A DNA stretch of 64,000 bases from Sphingomonas sp. Leaf20 (GCF_001421535.1 NZ_LMKN01000009.1:63695-127694), one strand, 5' to 3'. Positions 8,415 through 17,218 are shown, counted from the first letter of the stretch. The notes: generated by a model from the letters alone, not told the origin. Translations and numbers: made by a program.

Positions 8415-11002
8415 TCCTCCACAGCCTCACGCTCGATGACGACGGCCCCGACGATATGATCGACCGCAACGCCGTCGGACGAGAAGGGGAGCAGCAGTCG
8501 CTCGAACGTTTCGCGATACCCGTCGCCAAGGTCGATGCGGGCATGTTCGTACGAGGGCTTCCCGGTCAGCGCGCAGCGGCGATAGGCAGCTTCGCGCGCC
8601 GCCAGCGCGTCATTGCCGCTGACGGGCATGTCGGCCACGTCGATGCCGTCCGGTACCGCATCGCGCAGGGTGTTGCCGACCAGCGTGAAGGTGAAGTCGA
8701 TCGGCACCTTCCCGAGGTCGATCCGCGCGACGACGATCCGGTGTGGCTCGCTGCACGCGGTGATCGCGAAGGCGTCGAACAACGGTACGGTCAGGGCCCC
8801 GCGGACGGCGCGCCAATGGTCGAGCAACGACCGCGTGCAGTCCGATTTCAGCCGCAACGCGAGCCGATCGAGCCGCTCGGCATCCGATGCGCGGCGATCG
8901 CGTGCGATGAGGATACGCCGCAATGCATAATGCAGGACCGCCGGACTGAAAGGCTTCTGCACCACCGTCTCGCCGGTGAGAGCGGCGTCATTGGTGATGC
9001 CCGTCATGAACACGCACGGGATGTCGGGTCCCGACGCGCGCACCCGCGCGACCAGATCGATCCCCGTCATGTCGGGCATCGCGACATCGGTGACGAGCGC
9101 ATCGACGCCACGTGTTCGCAACACGTCGAGGGCTGCGCGCGCGTCGTGGGCCACCACCACGTCGAACCCCTCGTCTGCCAGCCCCTCGGCGATCATCGCG
9201 CACAATTCGTCGTCGTCGTCGACCAGCAGCACCGTCTCGAACGCGCGCCCGGCCACGTCGCTGCTTGTGTCCTCGCTCGCCAGACTCGCAGCCGACACGC
9301 CCCGATCGACCGCGCGCGGCAGGTAGATCGAAAAGGTCGTTCCCTGGCCAAGCCGGCTCTCGATCCGGAGCGCACCGCCGGATTGCTCGACGAAGCGCTG
9401 CACCATGGCGAGGCCAAGCCCGGTTCCCTTGCCGCGCTCCTTCGTCGTGAAGAATGGCTCCGTAATCCGTTGCAGCGTATCGCTTGACATGCCGGGGCCG
9501 TCATCGGCCACGACGATCCGAATGGCGTCCTGCCCTGAGAGCTCGAGCGGATGATCCGCCGCGGCTGCCGCGCAGTTGCTCACCGCAATCCGCAGATGGC
9601 CTACGCCATTCATCGCGTCGCTGGCATTGTTGGCGAGATTGAGCAATGCGGATTGCAGCTGCGTCGGATCGGCATGGACGGGCCAGAGCCCGGTGTCGCA
9701 TTCGAGCGTGAGCGCCACGGTCCCGCGCATGCCATGCTTGATAAGGTCGGAGATCTCGCCGATCGCCCCGGCCAGATCGATGTGCTGCGCGACGACGTCT
9801 TCCTGCCGCGCGAACGCGAGAAGCTGCCGGACGAGCGCCGCCCCGCGCTCGGCGGCACGTTGCCCCATCGTCGCAATCTGCTGGATGCGCGGGTCGTCGT
9901 TGCGGTTCTGGATGATCGTGAACCCGCCGATCACGGCACCGAGGATGTTGTTGAAGTCGTGCGCAACGCCCGAGGTGAGCTGGCCTAGCGCTTCGAGCTT
10001 CTGGCTTTGCAACTGCGCCGCCTGTACCGCCTCGCGTCGCTCGATCTCGGTGGCGAGGCGTTCGTTGGCGAGGTTGAGCGCCGCGGTGCGCGCGCGCACG
10101 CGCCGTTCGAGGTCGGTGGTCAGATCACGGAGCTCGGCCTCGCGTTCTGCGAGGATGTGCGTCCAGTCTTCGCGCTCGGTGAGATCGTAGAAATAGCACA
10201 CGACGCCGTACCGCCCGTCGAGCAGGCTCACGCGCTCGATCCGCCAGTCATACGCCTCGCGCGCTTCGACGTCGGCGCGCTGCTCGGACGTCGGTCCCGC
10301 CTGATAGGCGATGCCGGTGTCGAGCGTCCGTCGGAAGTGGCCGATCGCTTCGCTGGCAAATGGCTCGGGCCAGACAGAACGGAGGATGTCGGCGAAATCG
10401 CGCCCGATCAGCGGACGGACATTTGCGAACACCGTCTGCGCGCCCCGGCTGACCACGCGCAGCGTGAAGTCGGCATCGACCAGATACACCCCGAAAGGAT
10501 TGTTCGCGATCAACGCCTCGAACGTCTCGACTTGGCGGCGAAGCCGGTGTTCCTCGGCTTTCGCCTGCGTGACGTCGCGCATGACGGATACGAACCCCGT
10601 GACCGCGCCGCGTTCGTCGCGCGTCGCGAATGTCGAGCGTTGCACGTCGATGATGGCGCCGGTCCTGACATTGGCGAGCTGCATGTCGCCCCTCCAGACG
10701 CCGTCCCGCCGCGCGGTCGGCACCACGACCTCGTCGACAAGATGGCGCTGGTCCGGAACGACGTAATCGGTCAGCCGCATCGGGAAGATGTCGGCGTCCT
10801 CGATCCCGATCAGGCGGCGGCCCGCGGGGTTGAGATAGACCAGCCGGCCCCCGGCATCGCACAGGCCGATCAGGTCGCCGGTATATTCCGCCATCTGGAG
10901 CAGCGCGGCATTTCCTCGCGGCACGACGTCGATCGACTCGGCGCGCCGCGCCTTGGCGAGAGGCTCGACCGTGGAACCATGGCCGTCGTTGACATCTTCC
11001 AC
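8411..11002 (-). CDS. PAS-PAS hybrid histidine kinase with receiver and C-terminal PAS-like domain
   Basis: A soluble sensor of about 863 aa from the GTG at 11002, which has AGGGG seven bases upstream; ATG 11071 and GTG 11125 are alternatives. Order: PAS (about 35-145, with the LNPAGRRLIG core), PAS (160-275), coiled coil (280-340), and dimerisation/phosphoacceptor domain with SGVAHDFNN (His348). Then an ATPase domain (NLANNASDAM, DDGPGM, GKGTGLGLAM) and a receiver (VLLVDDDDE, Asp639 in LVTDVAMPDMTG, Lys in VVQKPFSP). A final PAS_5-like domain (about 725-863) begins SLLDHWRAVRG. No membrane segment. It is coupled to the PYP-like gene, so light input to this kinase is plausible but unproven. 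Confidence 0.88.
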   Translation of the reverse strand: MEDVNDGHGSTVEPLAKARRAESIDVVPRGNAALLQMAEYTGDLIGLCDAGGRLVYLNPAGRRLIGIEDADIFPMRLTDYVVPDQRHLVDEVVVPTARRDGVWRGDMQLANVRTGAIIDVQRSTFATRDERGAVTGFVSVMRDVTQAKAEEHRLRRQVETFEALIANNPFGVYLVDADFTLRVVSRGAQTVFANVRPLIGRDFADILRSVWPEPFASEAIGHFRRTLDTGIAYQAGPTSEQRADVEAREAYDWRIERVSLLDGRYGVVCYFYDLTEREDWTHILAEREAELRDLTTDLERRVRARTAALNLANERLATEIERREAVQAAQLQSQKLEALGQLTSGVAHDFNNILGAVIGGFTIIQNRNDDPRIQQIATMGQRAAERGAALVRQLLAFARQEDVVAQHIDLAGAIGEISDLIKHGMRGTVALTLECDTGLWPVHADPTQLQSALLNLANNASDAMNGVGHLRIAVSNCAAAAADHPLELSGQDAIRIVVADDGPGMSSDTLQRITEPFFTTKERGKGTGLGLAMVQRFVEQSGGALRIESRLGQGTTFSIYLPRAVDRGVSAASLASEDTSSDVAGRAFETVLLVDDDDELCAMIAEGLADEGFDVVVAHDARAALDVLRTRGVDALVTDVAMPDMTGIDLVARVRASGPDIPCVFMTGITNDAALTGETVVQKPFSPAVLHYALRRILIARDRRASDAERLDRLALRLKSDCTRSLLDHWRAVRGALTVPLFDAFAITACSEPHRIVVARIDLGKVPIDFTFTLVGNTLRDAVPDGIDVADMPVSGNDALAAREAAYRRCALTGKPSYEHARIDLGDGYRETFERLLLPFSSDGVAVDHIVGAVVIEREAVEE

Positions 11003-11182
11003 CAGAAGACCCCTGTGGGCTGCATCGATACCGATGCGTAACAATAAGCACATCGCCCGGATTAGCGCCATATCGGAGGCGAATTTAAACCGGAATACGA
11101 TGCGTTTACGTCGCGTATTGGGCACGGCGTATCGATGCCCGATCGCGCGGATCCGGCGGCATTCGCGGCGTCACGACGGACG

Positions 11183-11620
11183 TTATTCGGTGCTGTCGCG
11201 TGCGCATCGGCATGCAGGCCTGCCGGACCGGTCGCCCCCGAGCGATGCTGCAATCGCGCTCAGCAGCGCGGCGTCGCCGGTCGTGCGGTCGAGCACCCGG
11301 TCGCCGTGGCGTTCGGCGGCGCGGAGCAGCGCTGTCGAAGGCATGCTGCCGTCGAGCAGGATCGCCGTTCCCCGCCAACCCGAAGCGCGCAATGCCTCGA
11401 CCACGTCGATGCCGGCCCCCGGCGATCCGTCGGTATCGACGACGATGCACGGAACGGCACGCGATCGCGGATCCGCCAGCACCGCCGCACCCGTGGCATA
11501 GGAGCGGACGTCGTACTGCTCCGACAGCAGCATGATCTGGCGCGCGCGTCGCACGCTCGGATCGCCTTCGACGAGCATGACGCCGATGCCGTCATGCGCT
11601 GGGGGTGTTTCCTCGGTCAT
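11183..11620 (-). CDS. Stand-alone receiver-like protein, degenerate
   Basis: This 145-aa protein is a response-regulator receiver fold without an output domain. The acidic pocket reads MLVEGDPSVRRAR where DD is usual. The phosphoacceptor-position Asp appears in CIVVDTDGSPGAG. The switch Thr/Ser position is AILLDGS, and the conserved Lys is missing (RVLDRTTGD). It is therefore unlikely to be phosphorylated normally and may bind a partner instead. ATG 11620 has GGAAGAGGA just upstream. It follows fixJ on the same strand, with a GTACGTAG motif in the 78-bp gap, suggesting FixJ control. Confidence 0.75.
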   Translation of the reverse strand: MTEETPPAHDGIGVMLVEGDPSVRRARQIMLLSEQYDVRSYATGAAVLADPRSRAVPCIVVDTDGSPGAGIDVVEALRASGWRGTAILLDGSMPSTALLRAAERHGDRVLDRTTGDAALLSAIAASLGGDRSGRPACRCARDSTE

Positions 11621-11671
11621 CGCAGCGTCCTCTTCCAAGACCCTGGATGGCAGCGGCGCGGCGTGGCGTCT

Positions 11672-11679
11672 GTACGTAG
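11672..11679. promoter_or_regulatory. Candidate FixJ-type site GTACGTAG
   Basis: GTACGTAG matches the published rhizobial FixJ consensus GTAMGTAG exactly. It lies in the gap between fixJ and the downstream receiver gene, about 50 bp before the receiver's ATG, in a position to activate it. An 8-bp match can arise by chance, so its support comes from location and from the inverted repeat at 15029-15064. Confidence 0.4.
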
Positions 11680-11698
11680 TAGGCGAGGGCGCGGCGCG

Positions 11699-12331
11699 TC
11701 AGGCGCGATCGGCGGGGTCGCCCAGCCCGGCGGCGAAGGCGATGCGCAGCACGTCCGACAGGCTGCGCGCCGAAAGCTTTTCCATCAGGTTGGCGCGGTG
11801 GACCTCGACCGTACGCGTCGCGATCGACAGGTCGTACGCGATCAGCTTGTTGGGCCGACCGAGCACCATGCCGTCGAGCACGTCGCGTTCCCGCTGCGTC
11901 AGCGCGGCAAGCCGGACGACCGCGTCCGCCGCGGTCAGATCGCCGCGGTCGGCGCGCGCCGCCTGCGCGAGTGCAGTCTCGATCGCGCCGATCAACACGG
12001 TGCGTTCGAACGGCTTTTCGAGGAACTCGACCGCGCCTGCCTTGATCGCGCGCACCGCGAGCGTGACGTCGCCGTGCCCCGTCAGCATGATCACCGGGAG
12101 CGCGATGCCCGTCTCGGCAAGGCACGCCTGCACCGCGAGGCCGTCGAGATCGGGCATCCGGACGTCGAGCAGCACGCAGCCCCGCGTCTCGCGCGTGACC
12201 GCCTTCAGGAAAAGCGTGCCCGAGGGATAGGTCTCGACCGTATAACCGGCCTTGCGCAACAGGAAGCCGACCGACTGGCGGATCGCCTCGTCGTCGTCGA
12301 CGATATGGACGGTGCGGCGTTGGTCAGTCAT
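11699..12331 (-). CDS. fixJ: FixJ-family response regulator
   Basis: This 210-aa transcription factor has a receiver (HIVDDDEAIRQSVGFLLRKAGY, phosphoacceptor Asp in LLDVRMPDLDG, Thr in MLTGHGD, Lys in FLEKPFERTVL) and a C-terminal LuxR/FixJ helix-turn-helix (LTQRERDVLDGMVLGRPNKLIAYDL ending in STRTVEVHR-type residues, here ATRTVEVHRANLMEKL). ATG 12331 begins MTDQRRTVHIVDDD; upstream extension is noise. It overlaps the end of the FixL gene by 8 bp, so sensor and regulator are made together. In rhizobia FixJ turns on microoxic genes. Here the neighbours suggest stress protein, BON, VIT and GNAT targets. Confidence 0.9.
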   Translation of the reverse strand: MTDQRRTVHIVDDDEAIRQSVGFLLRKAGYTVETYPSGTLFLKAVTRETRGCVLLDVRMPDLDGLAVQACLAETGIALPVIMLTGHGDVTLAVRAIKAGAVEFLEKPFERTVLIGAIETALAQAARADRGDLTAADAVVRLAALTQRERDVLDGMVLGRPNKLIAYDLSIATRTVEVHRANLMEKLSARSLSDVLRIAFAAGLGDPADRA

Positions 12332-13889
12332 CGGTGTCGGTGTCCTGGCCCCGCGCGAGGGGCACGGTGAAGTGGAAGGCGGTGCCGCCGGTGGCGATGC
12401 CCTCGGCCCAGATCCGTCCGCCATGCGCCTCGACGATCGTCCGGCAGATCGACAGGCCGAGCCCCATGCCGTCCTCCTTGGTGGTCGCGAACGCTTCGAA
12501 CAGGCGCGCGCGCACCGCGGCGTCGATCCCGGTGCCGGTGTCCGCGACGGTAATCTGCATAGAGCCGTCGCCTTCGCGCGCGGTGGCGATCGTCAGCACC
12601 TTGTCGGGCGAGCCCGCCATCGACTGGATCGCATTGCGGATCAGGTTGACGAGCACCTGCTGGATCTGGATGCGATCGACCAGCACGATCGCGCCGCCCG
12701 GTGCGACGCGCGTGCAGACTGCAATACCCGCCTCGTGCGCGCCGAGCAGGCCAAGGCTGGTCGCTTCTTCGACGAGCAGGTCGAGCGGTTCGTCGCGGAA
12801 CCCGGTATCGCGGCCATCGACGAACGCGCGAAGCCGCCGGACGATCGTCCCCGCGCGCAACGACTGCGCCGCCGCCAGGTCCAGCGCCTCGGCAATGTCG
12901 GTCAGCAGCGCATTGCCATCGTCGCCGATGATCGCACGCGCCGCCTCCAGATAATTGGCGATCGCGGTCAGCGGCTGGTTGATCTCGTGCGCGAGCGTCG
13001 AGGCCATCGTTCCCATCGCACTGACGCGCGAGACGTGGACGAGTTCGGATTGAAGCTCCTGCACGCGGCGTTCGGTCGCGCGGCGATGCGTCAGATCGCG
13101 GATGAAGCCGGTAAAGATCCGCTCGCCGGCAATCGACGCCTCGCCGACCGCGAGCTCGATCGGAAAGATCTCGCCGCCGTTGCGCATCGCGTTCTCGAGC
13201 CGGACATTGCCGATCACGTGACGCTCGCCCGTCCGGCGATAGGTGTGCAGATGCCGGTCGTGCGCGCGCGCCTCGGACTGCGGCATCAGCATCGCCACGT
13301 TCTGCCCGATCACGTCGCTGGCGGCGTAGCCGAAGACCAGCTCGGCCGCGGCGCTGAACGAGGCGACGATGCCATGCTCGTTCATCACGATCATCGCGTC
13401 GGGGACGGTGTTCAGGATCGAGCGCAAGTGATGCTCGCGCCGCACGATCGCGGCCTCGGCCGCCTTTTCGTGCGTGATGTCGCGGATGACCTTGCCGAAC
13501 CCGCGCAGCGCACCCGCATCGTCGTGAAGCGCGGTGATCGTGACGGCGGCGAGGAATTCGGAGCCGTCCTTGCGGACCCGCCAGCTTTCTTCCTCGATCC
13601 GTCCGCAGGCGTGCGCGCGGGCAAGGTCGGCCTCGGGTTTGCCCGCGGCGATATCGTCGGCGGGGTAGAAGATCGCGAAGTCGCGGCCGATGATCTCCGC
13701 CTCGGCCCAGCCCTTGATCCGCTCGGCGCCGCGATTCCAGATCGTCACGCGCCCCTGAGGATCGAGCATGTAGATCGCATAGGTCGTTGCACCGTCGATC
13801 AGCAGCCCGAGTTCCTCCGCCAGCGTCGCATCGCCGCGCGCGACGGTTCCGGCGCTGTCGTGCTCCTGCTGCGACCGGGGCGCGTTCAT
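12324..13889 (-). CDS. fixL: FixL-like haem-PAS oxygen-sensor histidine kinase
   Basis: From ATG 13889 this is 521 aa (Bradyrhizobium FixL is 505). PAS1 spans about 25-140 and PAS2 about 150-270. In PAS2, AHDRHLHTYRRTGERHVIGNVR lines up with the FixL haem pocket at a constant offset of 10: His210 equals axial His200, His224 equals His214, and Arg230 equals oxygen-contacting Arg220; Arg206 is Thr. The linker QELQSELVHVSRVSAMGTMASTLAHEINQPL contains phosphoacceptor His301 and is nearly identical to FixL. ATPase motifs LVNLIRNAIQSM and GMGLGLSIC follow. It is soluble, without membrane helices. A GTG start at 14030 is possible but adds unconserved residues. Confidence 0.9.
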   Translation of the reverse strand: MNAPRSQQEHDSAGTVARGDATLAEELGLLIDGATTYAIYMLDPQGRVTIWNRGAERIKGWAEAEIIGRDFAIFYPADDIAAGKPEADLARAHACGRIEEESWRVRKDGSEFLAAVTITALHDDAGALRGFGKVIRDITHEKAAEAAIVRREHHLRSILNTVPDAMIVMNEHGIVASFSAAAELVFGYAASDVIGQNVAMLMPQSEARAHDRHLHTYRRTGERHVIGNVRLENAMRNGGEIFPIELAVGEASIAGERIFTGFIRDLTHRRATERRVQELQSELVHVSRVSAMGTMASTLAHEINQPLTAIANYLEAARAIIGDDGNALLTDIAEALDLAAAQSLRAGTIVRRLRAFVDGRDTGFRDEPLDLLVEEATSLGLLGAHEAGIAVCTRVAPGGAIVLVDRIQIQQVLVNLIRNAIQSMAGSPDKVLTIATAREGDGSMQITVADTGTGIDAAVRARLFEAFATTKEDGMGLGLSICRTIVEAHGGRIWAEGIATGGTAFHFTVPLARGQDTDTDD

Positions 13890-14151
13890 GCGGGTGATAC
13901 GGTTGCTCGTGGCACGGAGCGGCAAGTCATTGCGCGATGGGCCCTGTTCGGCGAACGGTTGCGATCTGTCGGGGATCGAGGTCTCGACCGCCGACATCGC
14001 GACAGGATACACGCTAGGCGAATTACGCACTATACGCCAACACTCCCTCGATCGCCGTGATCGCGAACAGGATCGTACCGCCGATACTTAGTCTTGGATT
14101 TAGTATCGCAAATGCTTTCAGATACTTGCGGCTTGCGAGGCGGGTCATCGC

Positions 14152-14970
14152 CTAGTGCGACAGCAGCGTGCAGCGCCGGTCGCGCAACAGCAGGTCGCGA
14201 GTGACGCGGCCGAACGCCCATTCGCGGATCCGGCTGTGGCCGTACGCGCCGGCGACGACAAGGTCCGCCCCGACCTCGTCGGCGAGCGCCGTGAGCGTGT
14301 CGGTGCTCGAGCGCTTCGGCCGCGAGACGATCTTATCGGCCGCGATGCCGTGGCGCGCGAGCCAGCCGGCAACCTCGTCGATCGCCGCGCGTGCGTCGAG
14401 TGCATCGATCGCGACTTCGGCGATCACGACCCGCTCGGCGAGTCTGAGCATCGGCAGCGCATCGCTGATCGCGCGGCGGCATTCGCGCGTGTCGGTCCAG
14501 GCGACCATGATGGTCGAGAAGGTCGCCGTGGCACCGCTGTCGGGAACGACGAGCACCGGGCGGCCCGCACGCAGGATCAGGTCGCCCGTATCCGCATGCG
14601 TCGCGAGATCGGCGAATCCCGGCCCCGCGCTGGTGATGACCAGATCGGCGGCGCGCGCATGCCGCGCGACGACGTGCGCGATGTTGGACAGCGTCGGGAT
14701 CGAGCGCCATTCGAGGACATGCCGCGCAAGACGGTGATGCGCCTCGAACTCGGTCTTCGCGCGCGCGAGTTCGTCGGCGACGATCTCGCGCTCGATCACC
14801 GCATAGTCGCCGCCGAGATAGTCGTCGCCCATCGCGAACGGGACCGGGCGGCATGCGGCGACTCCGATCACCGCGGCGTCATGCCGGTCGGCGAGCGTCG
14901 CGGCGACATCGAGCAGGGCGGCGTTTCGGCGTCCGCCATCGAGATGCACCAGCAGCGTTGGATAGGTCAT
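14152..14970 (-). CDS. Tandem-domain universal stress protein
   Basis: This 272-aa cytoplasmic protein contains two UspA folds, about residues 1-140 and 150-272. The second keeps the nucleotide-binding signature GAYGHSRIREWAFGRVTRDLL (G-x2-G-x9-G). The first is less complete (ITSAGPGFADLATHADTGDLIL). Tandem Usp proteins bind ATP or other ligands and support survival in stasis or low oxygen. It is divergent from the BON-VIT pair across a 173-bp gap holding a perfect inverted repeat, and sits just upstream of fixLJ, so FixJ control is likely but unproven. Confidence 0.88.
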   Translation of the reverse strand: MTYPTLLVHLDGGRRNAALLDVAATLADRHDAAVIGVAACRPVPFAMGDDYLGGDYAVIEREIVADELARAKTEFEAHHRLARHVLEWRSIPTLSNIAHVVARHARAADLVITSAGPGFADLATHADTGDLILRAGRPVLVVPDSGATATFSTIMVAWTDTRECRRAISDALPMLRLAERVVIAEVAIDALDARAAIDEVAGWLARHGIAADKIVSRPKRSSTDTLTALADEVGADLVVAGAYGHSRIREWAFGRVTRDLLLRDRRCTLLSH

Positions 14971-15028
14971 GCGCGGTCTCCCTCTTGGACGTCCATCGTC
15001 GGCGATCGGGCGCGCGTGCGAAACTATC

Positions 15029-15064
15029 GGGAACTACGCAGTCGGCGGCGTGTGCGTAGTTCCC
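15029..15064. promoter_or_regulatory. Perfect 12-bp inverted repeat between usp and BON genes
   Basis: GGGAACTACGCA at 15029-15040 is the exact reverse complement of TGCGTAGTTCCC at 15053-15064, with a 12-base spacer. The arm core TGCGTAG resembles the FixJ half-site (GTAMGTAG). The element sits midway between two divergent genes next to fixLJ, so it is a good candidate for a shared FixJ operator. A transcribed hairpin is an alternative, but there is no T-run. Confidence 0.55.
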
Positions 15065-15143
15065 GACTCTGTCGGCGACGGGGTGCGTCGATAGGCTTGT
15101 GGCCAACGGTTCGGCACGCGCCGCGCCCCTTCAGGAGAGTGTC

Positions 15144-15794
15144 ATGTCGCACGATGCCAGATTGCAGAAAGCCGTTCTCGCCGAACTCAACTGGGATCCG
15201 AGCGTCCCCGCCGGGCATATCGGCGTCACCGCGAACAACGGCGTCGTCACGCTCAGCGGCCACGCCGGCAGCTATGCGGCGAAATATGCCGCCGAACGCG
15301 CGGCGGCGCGCGTCGACGGCGTCAAGGCGGTCGCCGAAGAGATCGAGGTCCGGCTGGAAGACCGCTTCAAGCGGGGGGACGAGGCCATCGCCACCGCGAT
15401 CGTCGAGCGGCTGGCCTGGGACACGATCGTCCCGCACGACTGCATCAAGGCCCAGGTCGAGGATGGCTGGGTGAGCCTGCGCGGGACTGTGCGCTGGCAT
15501 TTCCAGAAGGATGCAGCCGAGGCCGCGGTGCGGACGCTTGCGGGCGTGGTGGGCGTGACGAACCATATCGTCCTTCAGCCGCGCGTCGACGTCACCGATG
15601 TCAGCAACGACATCCGCGCGGCGCTGCACCGTTCGTGGTTCTTCGATGGCGACACGATCAAGGTCTCGGTCGACGGCGGCACGATACGGCTGACCGGATC
15701 GGTCGATTCGCCGCGTGACCGGATGGTCGCCGAGCGCACGGCCTGGGCCGCGCCGGGTGCGGTGAAGGTCGAGAACATGCTCGAGATCGCCTGA
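15144..15794 (+). CDS. Triple BON-domain protein (OsmY-like)
   Basis: This 216-aa protein consists of three BON repeats at about residues 5-70, 78-143 and 150-215. Each has the hydrophobic pattern ending in a Gly-rich turn (VVTLSGHAGS, WVSLRGTV, TIRLTGSVDS) and a VxGV or similar strand. BON domains bind phospholipid or envelope surfaces and appear in osmotic-stress proteins. No signal peptide is evident, so it may be cytosolic. ATG 15144 has AGGAGA five to ten bases upstream; the frame is open earlier without a better site. One base separates its stop from the VIT gene, so they form an operon. Confidence 0.88.
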   Translation: MSHDARLQKAVLAELNWDPSVPAGHIGVTANNGVVTLSGHAGSYAAKYAAERAAARVDGVKAVAEEIEVRLEDRFKRGDEAIATAIVERLAWDTIVPHDCIKAQVEDGWVSLRGTVRWHFQKDAAEAAVRTLAGVVGVTNHIVLQPRVDVTDVSNDIRAALHRSWFFDGDTIKVSVDGGTIRLTGSVDSPRDRMVAERTAWAAPGAVKVENMLEIA

Positions 15795-15795
15795 G

Positions 15796-16509
15796 ATGCG
15801 GGCGCTGTCGTCGCACCGCGAGCGTCATGTCGCCGACCGGATCGGCTGGCTGCGTGCGGCCGTGCTCGGCGCCAATGACGGGATCGTCTCGACCGCGAGC
15901 CTGATCATCGGCGTTGCGGCAGCGTCGACTGAGGCCGCGGGCGACACGAGCGCGATCGTCATCGCCGGAACGGCCGGGCTGGTCGCGGGGGCGATGTCGA
16001 TGGCGGCGGGCGAATATGTCTCGGTCAGCGCGCAGGCGGATACCGAGACGGCCGAGCTCGACCGCGAACGTCGCGAACTCGTCGACGATCCCCATGGCGA
16101 GCTGGCCGAACTCGCGGCGATCTACGTCGCGCGCGGTGTCGACGCCGCGACCGCCGCGAGCGTCGCGGCGCAGTTGATGGCAAAGGACGCGATCGGCGCG
16201 CATGCACGCGACGAGCTCGACATCACGCTGGGCGCGCGCGCGCGGCCGGTACAGGCGGCGTTCGCGTCGGCGGCGAGCTTCATGGTCGGCGCGGCGTTGC
16301 CATTGCTGAGCGTGTTCGTCGTGCCGCCGGGTGTGCTGATCTGGGCGGTCGGTGCGGGGTCGCTGCTGTTCCTCGCGCTGCTCGGCGCGGTCGGAGCGAA
16401 AACCGGGGGCGCGACCGTCTGGCGCGGGACGGTGCGCGTCACCTTCTGGGGTGCGTTCGCGATGATCGCGACCGCGGCGATCGGGGCGTTGATCGGCGGC
16501 GCGGTCTGA
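15796..16509 (+). CDS. VIT1/CCC1-family Fe2+/Mn2+ transporter
   Basis: This 237-aa inner-membrane protein begins with a cytoplasmic segment leading into LRAAVLGANDGIVSTASLIIGVAAAS, the signature first helix of the VIT family. The second helix (TAGLVAGAMSMAAGEYVSVSAQAD) carries the conserved Met and Glu. A charged cytoplasmic helical region at about 80-155 with several Glu residues matches the metal-binding domain. Three further hydrophobic segments close the protein. The family moves Fe2+ or Mn2+ out of the cytosol. It is co-transcribed with the BON gene in the fixLJ neighbourhood, consistent with metal handling under low oxygen or stress. Confidence 0.9.
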   Translation: MRALSSHRERHVADRIGWLRAAVLGANDGIVSTASLIIGVAAASTEAAGDTSAIVIAGTAGLVAGAMSMAAGEYVSVSAQADTETAELDRERRELVDDPHGELAELAAIYVARGVDAATAASVAAQLMAKDAIGAHARDELDITLGARARPVQAAFASAASFMVGAALPLLSVFVVPPGVLIWAVGAGSLLFLALLGAVGAKTGGATVWRGTVRVTFWGAFAMIATAAIGALIGGAV

Positions 16510-16530
16510 CGCCCGGCCCGAGGCGCCCGC

Positions 16531-17085
16531 CTAGAGCGTCATCCGCAGGATCGTCGAGGTGGGGTCGCCCGGGCAGGCCGACGCGATCCAGCCGCGTTCG
16601 CGCTCGAGATCGATCGCGTCGTGATTGTCGCGGCTCTCGATCGATTCGAGTGTCAGGATGCCCTTCCAGCGGGCAAATTCCGCGACATGGTCGAGCAGCG
16701 TCCAGCTGATCCCCATCCGCTTGAAATCGCGGTGGACCGCGATCGCGACTTCGGCACGGCGGAAGCTCTGGTCGGCTGCGAGCATCGCGGTTGCGATGAT
16801 CTGGCCGGAGGCGGGATCGAAGGCGAGGAAATGTTCGGTGCGATCGTGATCGATCGTGACCATCGCCTTCAGCTGGTCATGGTCGACCTTGCGGACAGCG
16901 CTCAGGAAACGAAAGCGGAGGTCCTCCGCGTCGACATGGCCGAAGAACGCATCGAGCGCGGGCTCGTCTTCCGGCGCGGCTGGGCGCACGTGAAAGACCA
17001 GGCCGCTGCGGGTCGTCAGGTCCCGCGTCCAGGACCTGGGGGGCGGAGCCCCGGCGGCCGTGTGTTGGCTCACATGTTCGACCAT
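16531..17085 (-). CDS. GNAT N-acetyltransferase (Pat C-terminal type)
   Basis: This 184-aa single GNAT domain resembles the acetyltransferase part of bacterial protein acetyltransferases (Pat/YfiQ): TRSGLVFHVRPAAPEDEPAL, LRFRFLSAVRK, then EVAIAVHRDFKRMGISWTLLDHVAEFA, where RMGIS stands at the acetyl-CoA pyrophosphate loop (consensus Q/R-x-x-G-x-G/A). It may acetylate protein lysines or small amines; the substrate is not visible. It converges on the VIT gene with a 21-bp gap. The sequence CACGTAG lies about 85 bp upstream, a weak FixJ-like half-site. Confidence 0.8.
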   Translation of the reverse strand: MVEHVSQHTAAGAPPPRSWTRDLTTRSGLVFHVRPAAPEDEPALDAFFGHVDAEDLRFRFLSAVRKVDHDQLKAMVTIDHDRTEHFLAFDPASGQIIATAMLAADQSFRRAEVAIAVHRDFKRMGISWTLLDHVAEFARWKGILTLESIESRDNHDAIDLERERGWIASACPGDPTSTILRMTL

Positions 17086-17218
17086 CGTGGCGTCCCTTAT
17101 CCTGCGCGTCCCAGAACCGGCCGCCCGATGCGCCTAGCCGAAAGTCCCGCGCGCCCCGAGCGTCGGAAAACACGTAGGGTCCGATCCGCGCGACCGCCCC
17201 GCGATCGTGGCGAGGTTC

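Noticed and set aside
13890..14151. FNR/FixK box upstream of fixL
   Set aside because: No TTGAT-N4-ATCAA match is present; only a TGCGTAATT stretch resembling the FixJ-like arm is seen.
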